DNA of 5,886 nucleotides, from assembly GCA_017559885.1 (NCBI GenBank), contig JAFYQN010000187.1, forward strand, positions 1 to 5,886, given 5' to 3'. The stretch is from Clostridia bacterium. GTDB lineage: Bacteria > Bacillota > Clostridia > Oscillospirales > Acutalibacteraceae. The notes under the pieces were generated by a model that made no database searches, had not been told where the DNA came from, and saw only the letters and a list, made by a program, of their open reading frames with translations. The position numbers were made by a program, and so were the translations under genes. Below are positions 1 through 4,889 of this stretch, one piece after another (position 1 is the first letter of the stretch; each line of letters starts with the position of its first letter).

Positions 1-405
1 ACGGAATTTTTCTTCACGGATATCATCGGTTTTGATGACAGGTTTTGTTTTGTTAATTTCGTTATAAAGGTTGTTTGCCTGTGTTTTGGTATCAACGTTT
101 ATAACGATTGCATCAATTTGATTTATGTTTAATTCTTTAGCAACCGCTACGCGAGCGTACCCGTCAACAAGCCACACGTCACCTTTGTTGGTGGCGGCAA
201 CTAAAACGGGACAGAGCAGACCGCGTTTTTGAACGCTTGATTTTAACTCGCTTACGTCTTGTGGCGCTTTTGCAACGCTTAAAAGACCGATAGAGTCAAC
301 TGCAAATTTATTAATAACAAGGTTTTGATTGTTATTGTTTTGTGTTTTGGCGGCGGTGTTTGTTGCGTTTACCGCGCGCGCAATACTGCTTTTACCTATT
401 GACAA
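1..405 (-). CDS. ParB-like partition / nuclease-fold protein, partial (3' end beyond left edge)
   Basis: This is the N-terminal 135 residues of a ParB-superfamily protein; the rest lies outside the window. Reading leftward from TTG at 405-403, the frame stays open to base 1. The first residues (MSIGKSSIARAVNA) form a short basic helix followed by an Asn-rich linker (about 15-28). A ParB N-terminal-like domain follows: DVSELKSSVQKRGLLCPVLV at about 50-69 matches the 'L..SI...G...P..V' segment, and LVDGYARVAVAKEL at about 79-92 sits where ParB normally has its GERR box, followed by an 'I.AIVI' strand. The gene overlaps the end of parA by 14 bases, so the two are probably co-translated. In the ParB family the N-terminal basic helix contacts and stimulates ParA, and the missing part would hold the helix-turn-helix DNA-binding region. 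The canonical GERR arginines, part of the CTP-binding site of classical ParB, are not present. Family membership is fairly sure; the role in chromosome versus plasmid or other cargo partition is open. Confidence 0.72.
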   Translation of the reverse strand, partial: MSIGKSSIARAVNATNTAAKTQNNNNQNLVINKFAVDSIGLLSVAKAPQDVSELKSSVQKRGLLCPVLVAATNKGDVWLVDGYARVAVAKELNINQIDAIVINVDTKTQANNLYNEINKTKPVIKTDDIREEKFR

Positions 406-1183
406 GTGAAACAACCTCCTGTGTTAAAGCTTTATACTCTTTTGCGCTTCTGGTGCTCGGTTTGTAGACCGCTACGGGTTGTGAAGCGTCTTGCGCCCAT
501 TCAATAGAACTGTCGGTACGGATATAGTTTTGGAACATATATACGCCGTCGGTGTTGCCGAGCGCCTCGACGGTTTGCTTAAAGTAGTTTTTACGTGTAT
601 CAACCTTTGTGATTGCAACGCCCAAAAGTTGAAGGTCGGGGTTAATTCCCTGTACAGTGCCAAAAAACTCAAACATATTGGCAAGACCAAAAAGTCCCCA
701 AGGACTTGCTTCTACAGGGATTACAAGGTAATCTGCCGCGCAAAGCATATTCATAACCCAACCGCCTAAGGTAGGTGGCGCGTCCATTAAAATAAAGTCA
801 TATTTGCCGCTGTCTTTAACGTTTTTGAGACAATTTTTAAGGATTAGTTCGCGTTGCCATTTAGAAAAAAGGTCGAATTCAATATTGCTCATAAGCGATG
901 ACGAAAGCACCATATCAAGACCTTCGTATTTTGTGGGGGTTATGTAATCGGCAATGTCGCTTTGTTGTGTTACGGCAGTATAAATGTTGTTACCGCTTTG
1001 CGCAGACTCTAAAACCTCGTCCTCGCCAAAGAGCGAAAGGGACAAATTCATCTGCATATCGCCGTCGATAAGCAATACCTTATAACCCATTTTAGAAAGT
1101 TCGTAACCAATATTGCAACAGGTGGTAGATTTACCACTACCGCCCTTGTTATTGGCAAAACAAATTGAAATTGTTTTTTTCAA
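392..1183 (-). CDS. parA: ParA family (Soj/MinD-like) partition ATPase
   Basis: A 263-residue ParA-type ATPase, the usual length for small Soj-like proteins without an N-terminal DNA-binding domain. The deviant Walker A motif KGGSGKST is at residues 13-20, with signature lysine K13 and P-loop lysine K18. The A' region LLIDGDMQMNLS (38-49) has D40 and D42 but Met where most ParA proteins have Pro (DxDPQ). The Walker B region ILMDAPP (131-137) has D134. The C-terminal segment 'TKVD' and 'QPVAVYKPSTRSAKEYKAL' (234-252) is typical ParA. Family knowledge: ATP-bound dimers bind DNA non-specifically, and ParB stimulates hydrolysis to move or position the cargo. The chosen start is TTG at 1183, about 10 bases after GGAG, giving MKKTISICFANNKGG. 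A GTG at 1192 would add three residues but lies right against the Shine-Dalgarno sequence. The gene is followed without a gap by the ParB-like gene. The family call is secure; chromosomal versus mobile-element origin is not settled. Confidence 0.93.
   Translation of the reverse strand: MKKTISICFANNKGGSGKSTTCCNIGYELSKMGYKVLLIDGDMQMNLSLSLFGEDEVLESAQSGNNIYTAVTQQSDIADYITPTKYEGLDMVLSSSLMSNIEFDLFSKWQRELILKNCLKNVKDSGKYDFILMDAPPTLGGWVMNMLCAADYLVIPVEASPWGLFGLANMFEFFGTVQGINPDLQLLGVAITKVDTRKNYFKQTVEALGNTDGVYMFQNYIRTDSSIEWAQDASQPVAVYKPSTRSAKEYKALTQEVVSLVNR
415..420 (-). promoter_or_regulatory. Ribosome binding site of the ParB-like gene
   Basis: On the minus strand AGGAGG lies 9 bases before TTG at 405-403. 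It is a full Shine-Dalgarno match inside the end of parA. It decides the start: another in-frame TTG at 414-412 touches the Shine-Dalgarno sequence and is too close to be used, and no ATG or GTG is available at a suitable distance. Confidence 0.75.
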
Positions 1184-1193
1184 GGCAAACACT

Positions 1194-1199
1194 CTCCTT
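1194..1199 (-). promoter_or_regulatory. Ribosome binding site of parA
   Basis: Minus-strand AAGGAG is placed about 10 bases before TTG (1183-1181) and only 1 base before GTG (1192-1190). The spacing favours TTG as the initiation codon. Confidence 0.7.
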
Positions 1200-1210
1200 T
1201 ATATACATAT

Positions 1211-1239
1211 ATTATATAATTTTATTATAATAATGTCAA
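1211..1239 (-). promoter_or_regulatory. Sigma-A promoter of the parA operon
   Basis: On the minus strand TTGACA (1239-1234) and TATAAT (1216-1211) are separated by exactly 17 bases. Both hexamers match the vegetative consensus at all six positions. Transcription would start near 1204, giving a leader of about 20 bases that contains only the parA ribosome binding site. No clear palindromic operator overlaps it, although the whole region is very AT-rich. Confidence 0.85.
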
Positions 1240-1315
1240 TTAAAATAAGCGCTATATTTATGGTCTTTTAACACTATGAAGGTTTTTTCGTAATATATAT
1301 AGGGGTGAAAAAATT

Positions 1316-1738
1316 ATGAGACAAACAAGTTGTTCAACTCGTGTTGAATGCGCATTTTTGGCGATTGCCGCAGCAGTGGTTGCAGGCGTTGTGGCTGCAA
1401 TAGCGCAATATACCGCCATTATAACCTTGACACCTGTATTTTATATAGTGGCATTTGGTATTGCGGTTTTATTTTTGGGCATTCTTTTGGCAACGTTGCC
1501 ATCTCTTTATAAAAACGCTTGCCAAAATTGTTGCAACTCTAATATAAAACTTGCTGTAATTGGCATTTTAGGAACGATTGTTACGTCAGTAATATTGCTT
1601 GCAGTAGATTTTGCGGCAACAAGTGTTATAGGCGCAATAGTTGTAGGATTGCTTGCGGCATTCTTTACGCTTATAATAACATCAATTGCCTGCGCCATAA
1701 ACTGCGCAAGTGAGTGTAGATATAATTGTGAAGATTAG
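1316..1738 (+). CDS. Small cysteine-rich four-helix membrane protein, function unknown
   Basis: A 140-residue, very hydrophobic protein that I cannot assign to a named family; small proteins of this kind are generally annotated as hypothetical in Clostridia. Four membrane segments are visible at roughly residues 12-32, 41-62, 77-97 and 102-125, forming two hairpins. Nine cysteines sit outside or at the ends of the helices: C6, C12, C69, C72, C73, C126, C130, C134 and C138. With four helices the N-terminus, the helix 2-3 loop and the C-terminus all lie on the same side. The basic residues (R2, R9, K66, K78, R135) are on that side too, so by the positive-inside rule the cysteines should face the cytoplasm. 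There is no signal peptide or enzyme motif. ATG is preceded by AGGGGTGA at 1301-1308, which matches the GGTGA side of the Shine-Dalgarno consensus. The gene is divergent from parA and is closed by a strong terminator, so it is probably transcribed alone. I see no convincing promoter for it in 1217-1300. The coding call is firm; any function would be guesswork. Confidence 0.85.
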   Translation: MRQTSCSTRVECAFLAIAAAVVAGVVAAIAQYTAIITLTPVFYIVAFGIAVLFLGILLATLPSLYKNACQNCCNSNIKLAVIGILGTIVTSVILLAVDFAATSVIGAIVVGLLAAFFTLIITSIACAINCASECRYNCED

Positions 1739-1763
1739 GAAGTAACTATATAAATTGAATTTC

Positions 1764-1798
1764 AAAAACCGATTGTGATAAACTCACAATCGGTTTTT
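1764..1798 (+). terminator. Rho-independent terminator, potentially bidirectional
   Basis: A perfect 15-base inverted repeat (1764-1778 and 1784-1798) with a 5-base loop (TAAAC) includes the stem CCGATTGTGA/TCACAATCGG. The right arm ends in TTTTT and is followed by more T-rich sequence (1801-1808). The left arm begins with AAAAA, so it would also have a U-tract if read leftward. It lies 25 bases after the stop of the membrane-protein gene and separates it from the sugar operon. Confidence 0.9.
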
Positions 1799-1814
1799 AT
1801 GTTTTTTTGTATTA

Positions 1815-1842
1815 TTTGCAAAAAATTAGGCAAAGATATTAT
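1815..1842 (+). promoter_or_regulatory. Possible promoter of the sugar-uptake operon
   Basis: The promoter should lie between the terminator (end 1798) and the ribosome binding site (1856). The best pair I can see is TTTGCA (1815-1820) or TTGCAA (1816-1821) as the -35, with TATTAT (1837-1842) as the -10, which matches TATAAT at five of six positions. The spacing is 15-16 bases, slightly short. An inverted repeat TTTGC-N10-GCAAA (1815-1834) overlaps it and could be an operator. The assignment is tentative. Confidence 0.35.
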
Positions 1843-1855
1843 CAGTATAAAAAAT

Positions 1856-1860
1856 GGAGG
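1856..1860 (+). promoter_or_regulatory. Ribosome binding site of the substrate-binding protein gene
   Basis: GGAGG lies 7 bases before ATG at 1868 and fixes the start. The frame is open further upstream to an ATG at 1775, but that one lies inside the terminator hairpin and would place 31 extra residues before the lipoprotein signal. Confidence 0.85.
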
Positions 1861-1867
1861 AATTATA

Positions 1868-3214
1868 ATGCTTAAAAAAATATTTTCTTTTATACTTTGC
1901 GTATCTTTAATTTTATCTTTGATGTTGGTTACAGGTTGCGGTGACAAGAGCAGTGCCGAGGTTTACTTTTTAAACTTTAAACCCGAATCTGCCGACGTTT
2001 ACCAAGAAATTGCTCAAAAGTATCAAGAGGAAACGGGAGTTAGCGTTAAGGTGGTAACTGCCGCCGCAAACACGTACGAGCAAACTTTAAAATCGGAAAT
2101 CGCAAAACGCGGCGCGCCAACAATTTTTCAAGTTAACGGACCTATTGGGTATCAGTCGTGGAAAAAATACTGTCTTAATATAGAAAACAGTGATTTTGCA
2201 AAATTGCTCAGCGATGATACGCTTGCTATACGTGATGAAAGCGGTAATGGTATTTATGCCGTACCATACGTTGTAGAGGGCTACGGTATTATTTATAACG
2301 ACGCTATTATGAAAAAATATTTTGCGTTAAGTGATAAAAAAGTAAATATCGATTCTGCCGAGCAAATTACAAATTTTGCCACGCTTAAAGCAGTGGTAGA
2401 AGATATGACCGCAAAAAAAGACCAACTTGGTATTAAGGGTGTTTTTGCGTCGACTTCACTGTCGTCGGGCGAGGATTGGCGTTGGCAAACGCACCTTTTA
2501 AACGTGCCGCTTTACTACGAGTTTGCAAGCAGTGAAGATTTTTCTGACCCAACGCTTGCAGGTCTTAACGCCAAGGAAATAGCATTTAGATATTCTAAAA
2601 ATTATCAAAACCTTTTTGACCTTTATATAAATAATTCGATTACCGAAAAGGGACTTTTGGGTTCAAAATCTACAAGTGATTCTATGGCAGAGTTTGCGCA
2701 AGGTCAGGTTGCAATGGTGCAAAACGGTAACTGGGCTTGGTCGCAAATAAAGGATGTAAAGGGCAATACCGTAGCCGAGAGCGATATTAAATTTTTACCG
2801 CTTTATACCGGCGCTGAAGGGGAAGAGAATCAGGGACTTTGTATTGGTACCGAAAACTATTTTGCCATAAATAAAAACGTAAGTGAAGAGCAACAACAAA
2901 AATCGCTTGACTTTTTATATTGGCTATTTAGCAGTGATACAGGCAAAGATTACGTGACAAATAAACTTGGTTTTGTAACGCCGTTTAGCAGTTTTAGTGA
3001 GCAAGAATTACCAAGCGACCCATTGGCGCGCGAGGTAGTACGCTATATGAACGACAACACAAAAAATACTGTGCCTTGGATATTTACCTCGTTCCCAAGC
3101 GACGTATTTAAAACCGAGGTTGGTGGTTCGTTGCTTGAGTACGTGCAGGGTAATCGCGAGTGGAAAGACGTAGAAACCACCGTTAAATCAATGTGGAAGA
3201 GTGAGCGAAAGTGA
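1868..3214 (+). CDS. Carbohydrate ABC transporter substrate-binding lipoprotein (family 1, MalE-like)
   Basis: A 448-residue extracellular solute-binding protein, normal length for the family. The start is ATG at 1868, 7 bases after GGAGG (1856-1860). Residues 1-23 are a lipoprotein signal peptide (basic LKK, then a hydrophobic core), and the lipobox VTGC places the lipid-modified cysteine at C24, so the mature protein is anchored to the outer face of the membrane. The mature part begins with a beta strand (VYFLNFKPE, 32-40), followed by 'YQEETGVSVKVVTAA' (52-66) and 'APTIFQVNGP' (83-92), the layout of family 1 sugar-binding proteins. Aromatic stretches such as EDWRWQTH (202-209) and NWAW later on are typical of sugar-contacting clefts. 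It is the first gene of the operon, and its stop overlaps the next start (GTGA, 3211-3214). The downstream malQ suggests malto-oligosaccharides as ligand, but that is inferred from context, not from binding residues. Confidence 0.92.
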   Translation: MLKKIFSFILCVSLILSLMLVTGCGDKSSAEVYFLNFKPESADVYQEIAQKYQEETGVSVKVVTAAANTYEQTLKSEIAKRGAPTIFQVNGPIGYQSWKKYCLNIENSDFAKLLSDDTLAIRDESGNGIYAVPYVVEGYGIIYNDAIMKKYFALSDKKVNIDSAEQITNFATLKAVVEDMTAKKDQLGIKGVFASTSLSSGEDWRWQTHLLNVPLYYEFASSEDFSDPTLAGLNAKEIAFRYSKNYQNLFDLYINNSITEKGLLGSKSTSDSMAEFAQGQVAMVQNGNWAWSQIKDVKGNTVAESDIKFLPLYTGAEGEENQGLCIGTENYFAINKNVSEEQQQKSLDFLYWLFSSDTGKDYVTNKLGFVTPFSSFSEQELPSDPLAREVVRYMNDNTKNTVPWIFTSFPSDVFKTEVGGSLLEYVQGNREWKDVETTVKSMWKSERK

Positions 3215-4056
3215 AGTTAGGCAACAAAAGGTGGTTTGCCGTATTTGTTGGACCTACCTTTATAGCATTTTGCATAGCGTTTTTAGTTCCCTTTATAATG
3301 GGACTTTATCTATCGTTTTGCGAATTCAGAACTGTAAGTGATGCCCAGTTTGTAGGACTTAAAAACTATATAAGCGCTTTTAGTGAAAACAGTGATTTTT
3401 TAAATTCGCTATGGTTTACAATTAGATTTGCAATTGCCTCGGTAATAAGCGTTAATGCGATTGCTTTTTTATTGGCGTTGTTGCTTACCCGTGGCATACG
3501 CGGTACAAACCTGTTTCGTACGGTGTTTTTTATGCCAAACCTTATCGGCGGCATTGTGCTTGGTTATATATGGCAACTTATAATTAACGGCATTTTGTAT
3601 AACTACGGCTATTCTATAACCTCGCGCGCCACTTTTGGTTATTGGGGTTTGGTGGTGCTTATGAGTTGGCAGATGATAGGTTATATGATGATAATCTACA
3701 TTGCAGGTGTTCAAAATATACCGACCGCCATACTTGAGGCCGCGCGTGTTGACGGCGCAGGAGCTATAAGGACGCTATTTAGCATTACTATTCCGTCGGT
3801 TATGCCAAGCATTACAATATGTTTGTTTCTTACCATAACAAATTCGTTTAAACTTTTTGACCAAAACTTAGCCCTCACCGCAGGAGCGCCTTTAAAGCAA
3901 ACGCAAATGTTGGCGCTTGATATTTATAATACCTTTTACGGTAGAATAGGTTATGAGGGTGTGGGTCAGGCAAAGGCGGTAGTTTTCTTTGTTTTAGTCG
4001 CATTAGTGGCGGTGTTACAGTTATACTTTACCAGAAGTAGAGAGGTAGAAAATTAA
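3211..4056 (+). CDS. Sugar ABC transporter permease, MalF/UgpA type
   Basis: A 281-residue inner-membrane permease of the binding-protein-dependent (CUT1) class. Six membrane segments are visible at about 9-35, 68-93, 103-126, 144-166, 199-217 and 253-273. The cytoplasmic EAA loop, which docks onto the ATPase subunit, reads EAARVDGAGAIRTLFSITIP (176-195) with E176, D181, G182 and P195 in the expected places. The short N-terminus, with no extra helices or periplasmic domain like E. coli MalF, is usual for Gram-positive members. The start is GTG, overlapping the stop of the binding-protein gene by 4 bases (GTGA). Only a weak purine-rich stretch lies upstream, so translation probably depends on coupling. 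It should form a heterodimer with the next gene's product. The family call is firm; substrate specificity is inferred from context. Confidence 0.92.
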   Translation: MKLGNKRWFAVFVGPTFIAFCIAFLVPFIMGLYLSFCEFRTVSDAQFVGLKNYISAFSENSDFLNSLWFTIRFAIASVISVNAIAFLLALLLTRGIRGTNLFRTVFFMPNLIGGIVLGYIWQLIINGILYNYGYSITSRATFGYWGLVVLMSWQMIGYMMIIYIAGVQNIPTAILEAARVDGAGAIRTLFSITIPSVMPSITICLFLTITNSFKLFDQNLALTAGAPLKQTQMLALDIYNTFYGRIGYEGVGQAKAVVFFVLVALVAVLQLYFTRSREVEN

Positions 4057-4889
4057 TGAAAAAAATTAAAATTTCAAATATTTTTATTTTTACCTTTTTG
4101 CTTGGGTTAAGCGTAGTCTTTTTAATACCGATAATTACCGTTGTATCTAACTCGTTTAAAGATAGATTTTCTATAAGTCAGTCTCCATTTGTTTTGCCAA
4201 ATAGCGATACCTTTGTCGGTGTAGAAAATTATATAAAAGGTATTGATGATACGGGTTTTATTTCGGCGTTTTTTTGGTCGCTGTTTATAACCGTAACGTC
4301 GGTTGTGATAATCGTGATTTTTACTGCAATGACCGCTTGGTATATCACCCGAGTTAAGACACGACTAAATAATTTTTTATATTATTTATTTGTGTTTTCT
4401 ATGATTGTTCCGTTTCAAATGGTTATGTTTACTATGTCAAAGATTGCAAACACATTGCGACTTGATAATCCGCTTGGATTGATTTTTATCTATCTTGGTT
4501 TTGGGGCAGGTCTATCGGTGTTTATATTTTCGGGATTTGTAAAGTCAATACCAATCAGTTTGGAAGAAGCCGCAATTATAGACGGGTGCAACGTTTTTAG
4601 TACCTTTTGGCTCGTGGTGTTTCCTATGCTAAAACCTACCGCAATAACGGTAGCAATTCTTAATACTATGTGGGTGTGGAACGACTATTTGCTTCCTTAT
4701 TTGGTAATAGGTAGTGATTACAAGACCATACCCATCGCCGTGCAGTATTTGAAGGGTGGATACGGTTCTATTGATATGGGCGCAATGATGGCAATGTTAG
4801 TGCTAAGTATTGTGCCGGTGGTTGTGTTTTATTTGACCTGCCAAAAATATATTATAAAAGGGGTTGCCGCAGGTGCCGTCAAGGGATAA
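4056..4889 (+). CDS. Sugar ABC transporter permease, MalG/UgpE type
   Basis: A 277-residue partner permease with six predicted membrane segments (about 8-30, 73-97, 107-129, 139-160, 193-214, 242-262). The EAA loop is EEAAIIDGCNVFSTFWLVVF followed by P190 (170-190), with E171, D176 and G177 conserved. The C-terminus KYIIKGVAAGAVKG matches the 'KG..AGAVKG' ending characteristic of MalG-type subunits, which in the maltose transporter reaches into the ATPase dimer. The ATG shares one base with the upstream stop (TAATG), and AGAGG at 4041-4045 is about 10 bases before it. Its 3' end overlaps the malQ start by 17 bases. No ATP-binding subunit follows, so the complex must use an ATPase encoded elsewhere, as is common in Firmicutes that share an MsmX-type ATPase. 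Confidence 0.92.
   Translation: MKKIKISNIFIFTFLLGLSVVFLIPIITVVSNSFKDRFSISQSPFVLPNSDTFVGVENYIKGIDDTGFISAFFWSLFITVTSVVIIVIFTAMTAWYITRVKTRLNNFLYYLFVFSMIVPFQMVMFTMSKIANTLRLDNPLGLIFIYLGFGAGLSVFIFSGFVKSIPISLEEAAIIDGCNVFSTFWLVVFPMLKPTAITVAILNTMWVWNDYLLPYLVIGSDYKTIPIAVQYLKGGYGSIDMGAMMAMLVLSIVPVVVFYLTCQKYIIKGVAAGAVKG
4856..4863 (+). promoter_or_regulatory. Ribosome binding site of malQ
   Basis: AAAAGGGG inside the end of the MalG-like gene is 9 bases before GTG at 4873. It supports GTG as the malQ start. An in-frame TTG at 4864 abuts the site and is too close, and a TAA at 4855-4857 closes the frame upstream. Confidence 0.55.

Noticed and set aside
491..769. Plus-strand open frame opposite parA
   Set aside because: It lies wholly inside the well-supported parA gene, has no ribosome binding site and shows no recognisable protein features; similar overlapping frames inside the permease and malQ genes were discarded for the same reason.
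1184..1192. GTG start for parA, adding MFA
   Set aside because: It sits one base from the Shine-Dalgarno sequence, while TTG at 1183 has suitable spacing and gives the usual ParA N-terminus.
1241..1260. Possible catabolite-control (cre) site around AAGCGCTA
   Set aside because: The central AANCGNW core fits, but the conserved outer bases (TG at the left, CA at the right) do not match.
1268..1296. Promoter TTAACA-17-TAATAT for the membrane-protein gene
   Set aside because: The -10 matches only four of six positions and transcription would start within the ribosome binding site, so the transcript would lack it.
1775..1867. Upstream ATG extension of the substrate-binding protein (31 extra residues)
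   Set aside because: The ATG lies in the terminator hairpin and has no ribosome binding site, and the extension would precede a normal lipoprotein signal peptide; GGAGG and ATG at 1868 fit far better.
2184..3410. Recurring AGTGA/CAGTGAT strings across the sugar operon
   Set aside because: They lie at irregular spacing in coding sequence and reflect Ser (AGT/AGC) codons followed by Asp or Glu; no repeat unit or array is present.
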